Assembly (NCBI RefSeq): GCF_000719775.1
Contig: NZ_JOHR01000032.1
Location: 1 to 46,833, forward strand
Length of the DNA: 46,833 nucleotides
Reading direction: 5' to 3'
Origin: Streptomyces sp. NRRL F-5135
Lineage (GTDB): Bacteria > Actinomycetota > Actinomycetes > Streptomycetales > Streptomycetaceae
Under the pieces are notes generated by a model that saw only the letters and a program-made list of their open reading frames with translations, was not told where the DNA came from and searched no databases. The stretch's first letter is position 1. The number at the start of each line of letters is the position of its first letter. Below, in pieces: positions 8,941 to 16,718 of the stretch. Position numbers and translations under genes: made by a program.

Positions 8941-11192
8941 GTGTCCGAGTTGTTCGACGCGGTCGACGCGCTGGTCGCGTCCCGCTCTCCGCTGCCGTCG
9001 GCGGAGGAGCGCAAGCGGCTGCGCGTTGCGCACGGCCTGACGCTGGACGAAGTGGCGGCCGCGCTGAAGGTGCGCCGGGCCACGGTGTCCGGCTGGGAGT
9101 CGGCGAAGAAGCCGACCGAGCCGCGCGGCCCGGAGCGCGAGGCGTACGCGCGGCTGCTCAAGCAGCTCGCGGAGCTCTACCCCAGGCCGGAGGAGCAGGC
9201 CGCGCCGTGCCCGCCACGTTCACCGGCGCACCCGCCCCTGCGGAAGCCGAGTCTCTGTCCACGGATCCAGCGCCCGAGGCTGCGGCCCTGACTGATCACG
9301 AGAACACCCAGACCCCCGCTCCCGTCGCCACGGCGCCGGCGGCCGTGCCGCGTCCGGCGCGCACCACCAGGCCGACGTCGACGTCGCGCCGTCCGGGCGC
9401 GAAGAAGGCAGCCCCGGTCGGCGCCCCGGCGGGCGGCACTGACCCGCAGTTCGAGAACGGCCCGCTGGCGGTCGTCGACGTCGAGGGCGGCCAGGTGCTG
9501 GCGTACTGCACCGGCGGCCTGGTCCTGGACGTGCCCGCCAGGTCCTTGTCGTCGTTGGTGGAGTGGACGCTCAAGGAGGCCAGGCTCGGTCAGCCGAAGC
9601 TCTCCGGTCCCGGCAAGGACGCCGACCCGCTGCTCGTACTCACCGGGGCCGCGCTGGAGCGCTACGGTCTCCCGGCCGCGCTCACGCGGGAAGAGCAGCT
9701 CGCCGGACGCCTGCCGGAGGGCCACAAGGTCATCAAGCAGCTGGTCCGCGCGGAATGGAAGCTGACCAAGCGCGGATTCGGCCCGTGGGCGCGGATCTAC
9801 CGCCCCGCGCGGGGCTCGGAGCGGGCCTGCGTGCAGCTGTGCGTCCCGTCGTGGCACGCGCTGGGCACCCGGCACTGGGGCGAGGCCGGGCAGCTGGCGC
9901 CGGCCGAACTCGCCCGCGTCCTGGGCGCGTACGCCTCGCGGGTGATGACGCCGCGTGGCTCCACCGCCGTGACCGGCCTGGGGCTGATGACCGCGCTGCA
10001 CCCGCCGACCCGCGCCTCCGAGCCCGACGAGAACGGCAAGCGTCACTCCGAGCACAACCCCGGCTCGCTGGGGAAGGACCCGATCGACCTGATGGCCTGG
10101 CCGCCGTGCGAGGTCCCCGACGGGCACCCGGTACTCAAGGACCTGCCGCGCTTCCACGTACGCGGCCCGGCGGAGAAGCTGTTCGAGGAGGCGTACGACT
10201 GGGCGCGGCCGATGACGGACGACGAATGCCTGCGCCGTCACCTGGTCGGCATCGACGTGAACATGGCCTTCGCAGCGGGCGCCAACGGGCTGCTCGTCGG
10301 CCTCGCCGCGCCGCCGACACACGTCACGAACCCGGTCTTCGACCCGAAGCTGCCCGGCTCGTGGCTGGTCGACCTCTCCCACGTCGATCTGTCGAAGGTG
10401 AAGGTCGCCGAGGACAAGTGGGCGGAGCTGGACGGCTCGCTGCTGCCCAGCCCGTTCACGCCGGAGGGCGAGCGCCCCGAGGGGCCGGCCTGGTACGCGA
10501 CGCCGACCGTGGCGTACGCGGTGGAGCTCGGCTACGAGGTGCGCCCGCTGGAAGCGTGGGTGCGCTATGACAACGGCCGCTACCTGGACGGCTGGTACAA
10601 CCGGCTGCGCGACGCCTCCCTCGCCACGATGGCCGACCTCGGCGTCGACGCCGACCTCGCTCCGGCCGGCTTCCTCGCGGCGATGGACGGCTACAAGGCC
10701 CGTGACCCGGAGCTGGCGATCGTCGTGCCGGCGGTCAAGGCGACGGTGAAGGGCGGTCTGGGCAAGCTCCGCGAGCGCCCGCGCGGGGAGGGCCGGCGGC
10801 CGGGCGAGCCGTGGCGGGCCCTGTCCCGGCCGACGTGGCGGCCGGACATCCGGGCGGCGGTCATCTCCCGCACCCGTATCAACCTGCACCGCGAGATCGT
10901 CAAGCACGCGGCGTTCACCGACCAGTACCCGATCGCGATCCTGTCCGACTGCGTCGTGTACGCCGCCGACGGGCCCTCGCCGCTGGACTTCCTGCCCTAC
11001 CGGGAGGGCAAGCAGCTGCCCGGCGGCTTCAAGCTCGGCATCAACCCCGGCCTGGTCAAGTGGGAGGGCACGACGACCGTTTTGTGGGGAGAGGAAGTCC
11101 GCGACCGCTTCAACGCCCCGGAGCTCAACCTCGCCCGGTACATCAAGGACGGCACCGTCACCGACGTCGGCGACGGAGAGTGGGAGAGGGCG
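8941..11192 (+). CDS. tap: Telomere-associated protein Tap, frameshifted near the N-terminus
   Basis: Tap binds Streptomyces telomere overhangs and recruits the terminal protein for end patching. The N-terminus (GTG 8941, VSELFDAVDALVASR) has the typical helix-turn-helix LTLDEVAAALKVRRATVSGW. The body (FENGPLAVVDVEGGQVLAYC, GFGPWARIYRP, TPRGSTAVTGLGLMTAL) matches the family, with a full length near 750 residues. However, the HTH part and the body lie in different frames. The reading must shift by -1 between about 9195 and 9215, in the linker after LAELYPRPEEQAAP. This may be a one-base deletion or a sequencing error. There is no stop before tpg: the body frame runs straight into it. An in-frame ATG at 8917 is an alternative start. 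Confidence 0.85.
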
Positions 11193-11750
11193 ATGAGCAT
11201 GTTCGGGGACGGCCTGGACGCCGCCGTGCAGAAGGCGTTCACCCGCCCGGCTCCCAAGACCGCGGGCCCGCAGATGCGGTACTTGGTCAAGCAGCTCAAG
11301 GGCACCAAGGCGGTCGCTGGGCTGCCCGGCATCTCCCGGCGGCAGGTGGAGCGGTACGTGGCGGGCAAGGCCAAGAAGCCCCGCCCAGAGCTCGCCGCGC
11401 GCCTGGAGCGCGAGGTGAAGGCCCGGTGGCAGCCGCAGATCCGGGCCAAGGCCCGCGAGAAGGCGGCGTCCACGGGCGGCATCGTCATCGACGCCCGCGC
11501 CCGCATGGGCTGCACCGTGCCGATCGGGTCGACGGACCAGGGCCGCATCCGGCACCTGACCGTCGCCCTGCCACCCGTCTACGCCGCCCGCCTCTTCGAC
11601 GCCCAGGAGCAGGGGGCCGGCGACGACCGCCTGCGGGAGATCGCCGCTGAAGCTCTCAAGGAGGTGTACTTCCAGGACAACGGCCGCCACGCCGGCAGCC
11701 TGGAGGAAGTTCGCATGCTCGATGTCGAGCACCTCGAGTTCGAGCTGTAG
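11193..11750 (+). CDS. tpg: Telomere terminal protein Tpg
   Basis: Tpg is covalently attached to the 5' ends of linear Streptomyces replicons and primes end-patching DNA synthesis. The 185-residue reading from ATG 11193 has the family's expected length and sequence: MRYLVKQLKGTKAVAG, an HTH-like ISRRQVERYVAGKAKKPRP, KARWQPQIRAKAREKAA, GGIVIDARARMGC, and LPPVYAARLFDAQEQG ending in VEHLEFEL. A purine-rich stretch (GGAGAGTGGGAGAGGG) just upstream can serve as its ribosome site. The same frame is continuous with Tap, so a Tap-Tpg fusion of about 935 residues would also be readable. A TGA in the +1 frame overlaps the ATG (ATGA at 11193-11196). Confidence 0.9.
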   Translation: MSMFGDGLDAAVQKAFTRPAPKTAGPQMRYLVKQLKGTKAVAGLPGISRRQVERYVAGKAKKPRPELAARLEREVKARWQPQIRAKAREKAASTGGIVIDARARMGCTVPIGSTDQGRIRHLTVALPPVYAARLFDAQEQGAGDDRLREIAAEALKEVYFQDNGRHAGSLEEVRMLDVEHLEFEL

Positions 11751-11783
11751 CCGCGCCCGGCCCCGAACGCTGCGAGCCCCGTA

Positions 11784-11812
11784 TGTGACTGAGCACTTCA
11801 GTTGGCCACTGA
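11784..11812 (+). repeat. Left inverted repeat of the TetR/SDR cassette
   Basis: TGTGACTGAG-CACTT-CAGTTGGCCACTGA. It matches the reverse complement of 13586-13614 at 26 of 29 positions. A second diverged unit (GAGCGTTTCGGTTGGCCGCT) continues to 11830. Confidence 0.75.
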
Positions 11813-11905
11813 GCGTTTCGGTTGGCCGCTCTGGTACTCAACGCCGAGCCGCTGCGGCGCTTCTGGTTGCGGTGTCGAGTACTTCCCTGGCGGCGTCCGC
11901 ACCTG

Positions 11906-12538
11906 CTACGGCGTGCCGGCGAGCCTGCCCATCACGTCGTACACCTGCTGCGGAGTCAGCGGGGCTACGGCAAGCGCTCCTTGAGCTGGTCCCGTGTCCA
12001 GCCCCTCGAGCAGGAAGGCGACTTGGCGGCGCCAGGCGTCGGGCGCGGTGTCCGCGGCCGCGCGGGCGAGCAGGGCGTTGGTGACGAAGAAGAGCAGGAG
12101 GTCCTCGCTGGTGAAGTCTGGGCGGATGGCGCCGGCCAGCTGGGCTCGTTCGATGATCCGTGTGGCGGCCTCCTGCGCCCGGCCGCAGATGGCCATCAGG
12201 CATTCGGCGGCCGGATAGCGTCCGCTGACGACGTCGGCGACCGCGGGATCGGTGGCCTGCAGTTCACAGACCTTCTCGATGTAGTACGCGAACCCCTCCC
12301 GGGGGTCTTCGAAGGACAGGGCGTGCTCGGCGGCTTCGTCGAGACGGTCGGCGGCCAGTCCGGTCACCACTTCGTCAATGAGCGCCTCGCGGGTGCCGAA
12401 GAGGTTGTAGAGCGTGCCGTGACTGACACCGGCCCGGCGGGCGATTTCTTTCAGGGGCACCTTCAGGCCGCGTTCCTGGAAGAGCTCGGCGGCGGCTGCT
12501 CGCAGCTTCTCCGCGTTCCGTTGCGCGTCGGCCCGCAT
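11906..12538 (-). CDS. TetR-family repressor of the divergent SDR gene
   Basis: A 210-residue regulator. The N-terminal HTH is clear: LRAAAAELFQERGLKVPLKE, IARRAGVSHGTLYNLFGTRE. A ligand-binding domain with a WRRQVAFLLEGLDTG-like C-terminal helix follows. It is divergent from the SDR gene, with two matching palindromic operators between them, the standard arrangement for a TetR repressor controlling itself and its neighbour. Ligand unknown; probably the SDR substrate or product. Confidence 0.9.
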   Translation of the reverse strand: MRADAQRNAEKLRAAAAELFQERGLKVPLKEIARRAGVSHGTLYNLFGTREALIDEVVTGLAADRLDEAAEHALSFEDPREGFAYYIEKVCELQATDPAVADVVSGRYPAAECLMAICGRAQEAATRIIERAQLAGAIRPDFTSEDLLLFFVTNALLARAAADTAPDAWRRQVAFLLEGLDTGPAQGALAVAPLTPQQVYDVMGRLAGTP

Positions 12539-12601
12539 CCGGTCGTTCCTCCTGGCTGTGACATTGGGGCTTCCGTGGTCGCATCCCCCAGCAGATTAAC
12601 T

Positions 12602-12658
12602 TGACCCATGGGTCATGTTGAGTGTTGCCGTTGACAAGTAAGTTGACCCAAGGGTCAA
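12602..12658. promoter_or_regulatory. Two TetR operators between divergent genes
   Basis: Site 1 is TGACCCATGGGTCA (12602-12615), a perfect 14-bp palindrome. Site 2 is TTGACCCAAGGGTCAA (12643-12658), with perfect 7-bp arms around AA. The shared half-site is TTGACCC. The centres are 42 bp apart, four helical turns, so the dimers would sit on the same face. A TTGACA (12631-12636) between them may be a -35 element. Confidence 0.8.
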
Positions 12659-12684
12659 GAACTGTTGCGGCAAGGAGCAGTCCC

Positions 12685-13413
12685 ATGTCCAAAGTGATCG
12701 CCGTCCTCGGTGCCGGCCTGGGTGTGTCCGTGGCCCGCCGCTTCGGGCGCGAAGGCTTCCGGGTCGCCCTGGTGGCCCGCCGCAAGGACCGGCTGGACAC
12801 CCTCGTCGAGGTGCTCGCCGGCGAAGGCATTGAGGCGGTCGCGTTCTCCGCCGATCTTTCCAAGCCCGCCGAGGTGCCCGCTCTCGTCGAGGCGATCCGT
12901 GACCGCTTCGGCCGGATCGACGTGGTCGCGTACGGGCCGATCGGCGGCGACCAGGGCTTCACCCCCGCAGCCGAGCTGGACGCGTCGACCCTGGAGGCCC
13001 TGACCCCGCTGCTGCTGCTCACCCCGGTCGAGGTGGTCCGGGCCGTGCTGCCGGAGTGGACCGAGCGCGGCGAGGGCACCTTCCTGCTGGCTCAGGGCTA
13101 CTCGGCGGCGCAGCCGATGCCCCACCTCAGCGGCCTGGGCCCGGTGATGGCCGCCACCCGCAACTACCTGTACTCCCTCAACGCCGAGCTGGCGGACACG
13201 GGCATCTACGCCGGCGCTCTGACCATCGCGTCCCTGATCGCCCGCAGTGAGGTGTCCGCGGCGGCCCAGGCCGCCTTCGAGTCGGCCGACGGCCCGCACT
13301 TCCCGATCGCCGACCCGGACGACCTCGCAGAGCACTACTGGGACATGTACACCAAGCGCGACCGCGTCGAGCAGTTCCACCCCGAGTCGCTGACTCCGCG
13401 GGCCCCCGCGTAG
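12685..13413 (+). CDS. Short-chain dehydrogenase/reductase family protein (atypical)
   Basis: 242 residues from ATG 12685, chosen because AAGGAG lies at the right distance upstream and the protein begins directly with the Rossmann strand (SKVIAVLGAGLGVSVARRFG). The NAD(P)-binding part is normal: ARRKDRLDTLVEVLA, FSADLSKPAEVPALVEAI, RFGRIDVVAYGP. The classical YxxxK active site is not visible where expected (the segment reads SGLGPVMAATRNYLYSL). The protein may therefore bind a nucleotide without being a standard oxidoreductase. Expression is probably controlled by the divergent TetR. Confidence 0.85.
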   Translation: MSKVIAVLGAGLGVSVARRFGREGFRVALVARRKDRLDTLVEVLAGEGIEAVAFSADLSKPAEVPALVEAIRDRFGRIDVVAYGPIGGDQGFTPAAELDASTLEALTPLLLLTPVEVVRAVLPEWTERGEGTFLLAQGYSAAQPMPHLSGLGPVMAATRNYLYSLNAELADTGIYAGALTIASLIARSEVSAAAQAAFESADGPHFPIADPDDLAEHYWDMYTKRDRVEQFHPESLTPRAPA

Positions 13414-13585
13414 TACCCGCGATGCTGAGCAGGGCGCCCCCGGCCGAGGTCCTGCCAGGGCGGTAGGTACCCGAAGCCGATTCCGCAGCGCCAGAACAAC
13501 GACCGGACCAGGCGGCCAATGCGACTTCGCGGAACACGACCTCACCACGCCGAAGCGACCCATACCCCGAGGCCGGCCATGAAGT

Positions 13586-13614
13586 TCAGTGGCCAACTGG
13601 AGCACTCAGTCACA
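13586..13614 (-). repeat. Right inverted repeat of the TetR/SDR cassette
   Basis: Reads TTCAGTGGCCAACTGGAGCA-style on the plus strand around 13586-13614. Its complement begins TGTGACTGAGTGCTC and matches 11784-11812 with three mismatches. Confidence 0.75.
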
Positions 13615-13688
13615 CAGACCGGTCGGTCCGGGCTGGCAGACGTATCCACAGCAGGGGATCGGATGCTCATGCACGAGAGGCCCACGTC

Positions 13689-14750
13689 CTACTCCGGAGG
13701 CGGCGTCACCAGCTTCGTAGCGCTCGGGTCGACGTCCGCTGCACAGGCCAGGGTCGGCAGGTCGCGGTCGAGCAGGCCGTTCATTTCGATGGCCGCCCGG
13801 CTGAGCAGGTGGGCGGCTTGGACGGACTGGCCGTCGGCGACGGCGGCGTAGAACCGGGCGGCGTAGGCAATGGCGTCGACATCGCCGATGCTGTCGGACA
13901 TGCCGATGGCGAACGGCACGGTGTCGACCAGCTTCCCGGTCTGGGCTGCGGAGTGGCAGGAGTTGAGCAGGACCAGCAGCGGCTTGTCGTCCACGGCGGC
14001 GATGGCCCGGGCGAAGGCGCCGGCGCTGACGATGGCACCTTCGTGGAAGCCGTCCTCGCCTTTCTCGAATGCGATCAGGTCCCGCGTGCAGTGACCGGAG
14101 AAGTGCACGACGTGGGGACGGAACCGGGTCAGCGCGTCCAGGAAGACGTCCGCCGTCGCGGCCGGGTGGAGATCCAGGTCGACCAGGTCCCGATGGGTGG
14201 CACTCTGCACGGCCGCGCGAATTCTCTGCTGTTCCTGGCCGACTCGCAGGTCACCGGCGGAGGCGGCCGCCAGCAGCAGCACCCGCAGGTTCTCCGGCTT
14301 CGGGGCCCGCAGTTCCCTCATCACCGTGCGCACCTGACCCTCCGTCGTCGACAGGCGGCTCTCGAGCTTCTGCTGCTCAGCCGCGGCACGCCGCTCCGTC
14401 TTCTGCTGTTCACGCTGGCGAGCCTTCTCCGCGGCCGCCCCCTCAGTCTGTTCCGCCTTCGCCAGCTTGGCCGACAGGTCAGCCACCTCCTTGGAGAGCT
14501 TGCCGACCTTGGCGCTCCACGTGCTGGCGTCCTGGCCAGCTTTGTTGGCCTCGTTCTCGTACCGCTGGGCAGCACGCTGCTTGCTGTTGACGGTGACCTG
14601 GCTGCTCGCCTTGGCGGCTGCGGCTTTCTCCTTCGTGGCCTTCGCGCGCTTGTCGGCTTCCTTCTTGCGGAACTCGCCGGCCTTCTTTTCCGCGTCAGCG
14701 CGAGCCTTGTTCTTTCTGTCCAGCTGGCTCCGGTAGTAACTGGCGTTCAT
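13689..14750 (-). CDS. CHAT-domain (caspase-like) protease with N-terminal coiled coil
   Basis: 353 residues. Residues about 1-150 are a long, charged, Lys/Glu/Ala-rich coiled coil (ARADAEKKAGEFRKKEADKR). The rest is a CHAT peptidase: LRVLLLAAASAGDLRVGQE, then VVHFSGHC with the catalytic His, LLVLLNSCHSAAQ with the catalytic Cys, and PFAIGMSDSIGDVDAIAYAA. CHAT proteases cleave partner proteins, often as suicide effectors in defence or conflict systems. Here the coiled coil probably mediates oligomerisation or partner binding. It is divergent from two uncharacterised genes; no obvious substrate gene lies beside it. Confidence 0.85.
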   Translation of the reverse strand: MNASYYRSQLDRKNKARADAEKKAGEFRKKEADKRAKATKEKAAAAKASSQVTVNSKQRAAQRYENEANKAGQDASTWSAKVGKLSKEVADLSAKLAKAEQTEGAAAEKARQREQQKTERRAAAEQQKLESRLSTTEGQVRTVMRELRAPKPENLRVLLLAAASAGDLRVGQEQQRIRAAVQSATHRDLVDLDLHPAATADVFLDALTRFRPHVVHFSGHCTRDLIAFEKGEDGFHEGAIVSAGAFARAIAAVDDKPLLVLLNSCHSAAQTGKLVDTVPFAIGMSDSIGDVDAIAYAARFYAAVADGQSVQAAHLLSRAAIEMNGLLDRDLPTLACAADVDPSATKLVTPPPE

Positions 14751-14944
14751 GGGCGTGCCTCTCTGCGGTTCCCGTCTCGCAGGCTATGGCCACCCACTGA
14801 CAACGCCCCTCGCCGCTTCCCGCAGCGTTCCTGCAGGTGTGGCGGCAAGGCGGGCAGTCCTGGGCGGGTCCGCTGACGATCGTGACGGACGGGTCACGTT
14901 CCTTGCCCCGGAGGCCATCTGAGCGCTGGTAGATACTGGCCGCC

Positions 14945-15166
14945 ATGGCAGAAGGCTCCGATCCGCAGCAGGACGTCACCTACCGGGCGCCGGTCGGCTC
15001 CGTCGATCTCAAGGCGTTCGACGAAGACGGCAACTCGTACGAGATCCGTGCGTGCCACGACTGTCTGCAGTGGTACGCGGAGGTCGTGGTCGTTGCCGGG
15101 GAAGTTCTCGTCAGGGAGTGGCATGCGGTGGGTCGTCCGCAGTTCCAGGAACTCATCCCGGACTGA
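14945..15166 (+). CDS. Small hypothetical protein with a CxxC motif
   Basis: 73 residues (MAEGSDPQQDVTYRAPVGS ... EIRACHDCLQWYAEVVVVAG). The CHDC pair could bind metal or act as a thiol pair. No Shine-Dalgarno is evident; TAGATA at 14930-14935, 9 bases before the ATG, would suit a leaderless transcript. It precedes the next gene by 38 bases on the same strand and diverges from the CHAT gene. Function unknown. Confidence 0.55.
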   Translation: MAEGSDPQQDVTYRAPVGSVDLKAFDEDGNSYEIRACHDCLQWYAEVVVVAGEVLVREWHAVGRPQFQELIPD

Positions 15167-15204
15167 GACGGGAATTCATCGCCCACGGTCGGGACACATC
15201 TCCT

Positions 15205-16350
15205 ATGGGTGATGATGTTGTGGTGAGCCTGGACCTGAGCAATTACGAACTCCTCTGGCCCGCATCGCTGTTCATATCCGAGGGCGAGCGCGTGCTCCGG
15301 TCCGCGGGCTCCTGGCAGGACCGGGCTATCTGGCTCATGACGGAGGCCCTGGCCGGCACAACCGCAGTCGCCGACTTCGAGTATCTGCCCAACCACACCG
15401 CGCCGACATCCGATCCCTGGGCGACCACCGCCACCGGCTGGGGCACCAAACGGGCCGTGACGGACCAGCACGACTGGTTCACCGAACTCATCCGCCGAGC
15501 GCCCGAGCTCAGGCATGCGGCCGCGCCCCGGCCGTACTGGCCGCAGCGCCGCGGCAATGGACTCGCTCACGATGGCAGTACTGTGCGGGACACCCGACGG
15601 GACTTCGCGCGGCTCATCAGCGAGTTCGCCGGCAACGGCTACCTGGTCGAAGTCTTCGGCGAGGAATGCATCGACGATCACAGCGAGCTGCCTGACCCCT
15701 CCGACGTGATCGACAGGCGACTTGGCATCCCTGATCTGTGGCCGCTGGCGCCGGAGGCGTGGGGCGAAGACACCTTCTACGGGCTGATCGAGGTGTTCCA
15801 CGACCTGGTGAGCCGCCCCCGGACGCGGCGCTTCCACTCCTACAGCGGCTGCGGATGGCACCACTCGGAGTTTCACAACGGCCCGGCACGCGTCCTGTAC
15901 CGGTGGAAAGTCAACCAGCTGTTGCGCGAGGCTGGCATCGATTACGAACTGGCCGCCGAGGGCGAGGACCTCGGGCGCCTGGTCGCCGTCACCGACGACG
16001 CCCGAAGCCAGCTGGTGCACCGCGCCCTTAACGACAGCCCACCCGACACCACCGCCGGTGTCCGCCACGCCATCGCCCTCTTCCGAGGGCGTGACACGTC
16101 AGCCGAGAGCAAGCGATCGGCCATCTTCAACCTCGCCCGCATCCTTGAGGAACGCCGTGCCCTGATCAAGCAGCACCTCGGGAAGGACGAAGGCGCGCTG
16201 TTCGAGATCGCCAACCGCTTCGACCTGCGCCACCGCCGGGCCGACCAGCGCGGCGAGTACGACGAAGCATTCCTCGACTGGATCTTCTGGTGGTACCTCG
16301 CCACGGTAGAGCTGACCAACCGGCTGATCGCGTCGCGGCGCCTCGCCTGA
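15205..16350 (+). CDS. Conserved hypothetical protein (no assigned domain)
   Basis: 381 residues from ATG 15205; a GTG a few codons downstream is an alternative start. Distinct stretches are FHSYSGCGWHHSEFHNGPA, RVLYRWKVNQLLREAGIDY, a helical SESKR-like region (AESKRSAIFNLARILEERRA), and the C-terminal FLDWIFWWYLATVELTNRLI. The Cys-His-His cluster could bind metal. I do not recognise the family with certainty; its all-helical C-terminal half and position near a CHAT protease would fit a conflict-system protein, but that is inference. Confidence 0.7.
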   Translation: MGDDVVVSLDLSNYELLWPASLFISEGERVLRSAGSWQDRAIWLMTEALAGTTAVADFEYLPNHTAPTSDPWATTATGWGTKRAVTDQHDWFTELIRRAPELRHAAAPRPYWPQRRGNGLAHDGSTVRDTRRDFARLISEFAGNGYLVEVFGEECIDDHSELPDPSDVIDRRLGIPDLWPLAPEAWGEDTFYGLIEVFHDLVSRPRTRRFHSYSGCGWHHSEFHNGPARVLYRWKVNQLLREAGIDYELAAEGEDLGRLVAVTDDARSQLVHRALNDSPPDTTAGVRHAIALFRGRDTSAESKRSAIFNLARILEERRALIKQHLGKDEGALFEIANRFDLRHRRADQRGEYDEAFLDWIFWWYLATVELTNRLIASRRLA

Positions 16351-16391
16351 GCCGTGGCGCCGCGACGTGCCTCCCCGATCGGGTGACTGTC

Positions 16392-16718
16392 TCAGTAGTC
16401 GTCCCGTTCGGAGGGCGGTCCGTACTGCCCGATGAGGTCGCAGGTGCAGGTGCCGCCCTCGTACGACTCCTTCTCGCACTCGTCATGGTGGTCCCGCTCC
16501 AGCAGCGGCTTCGCCGGAACGGGCCGCGAGCTGACTGCGGCGGGCCGGCCCGGGGCAGTCTGGTCGGATGCGCGGAACTCGATGTCCACGACGGCCGAGG
16601 CGATCTCCTCCTTGCGCCACTGCTCGGGGGAGTTGTGGTTCACCAGGCCGCCCGCGTAGGCCATGCGCAGCAGTTCGGCCTCGGTGTGCTTGCGCATCAG
16701 CTCGTTCATGCGCGACAT
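16392..16718 (-). CDS. Small hypothetical protein, Cys-rich C-terminus
   Basis: 108 residues from ATG 16718 (MSRMNELMRKHTEAELLRMA, GGLVNHNSPEQWRKEEIASA), ending CEKESYEGGTCTCDLIGQYG. It overlaps the 3' end of the broken helicase gene by 13 bases, so it was probably the next gene of that operon. Function unknown. Confidence 0.6.
   Translation of the reverse strand: MSRMNELMRKHTEAELLRMAYAGGLVNHNSPEQWRKEEIASAVVDIEFRASDQTAPGRPAAVSSRPVPAKPLLERDHHDECEKESYEGGTCTCDLIGQYGPPSERDDY

Larger units (their letters stand above)
11784..13614. mobile_element. TetR/SDR cassette flanked by inverted repeats
   Basis: A 1.83-kb segment holding only the TetR and SDR genes is bounded by 29-bp inverted repeats with 26 of 29 matches. 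No transposase lies inside. The left end has two tandem ~20-bp units (GAGCACTTCAGTTGGCCACT and GAGCGTTTCGGTTGGCCGCT), a design seen at IS21-type element ends. It could be a non-autonomous, IS-end-mobilised cassette. No clear target duplication was seen. Confidence 0.4.

Noticed and set aside
8823..9200. N-terminal extension of the tap body frame (MWRDRLRQCLRAPLRDPRTR...)
   Set aside because: This is the tap HTH region read out of frame; the correct HTH sequence is in the frame starting at 8941.
9177..11732. Long open frame antisense to tap/tpg (851 codons)
   Set aside because: A GC-rich shadow of the real plus-strand genes; the translation is rich in Arg/Gly/Ala/Val and has no family resemblance.
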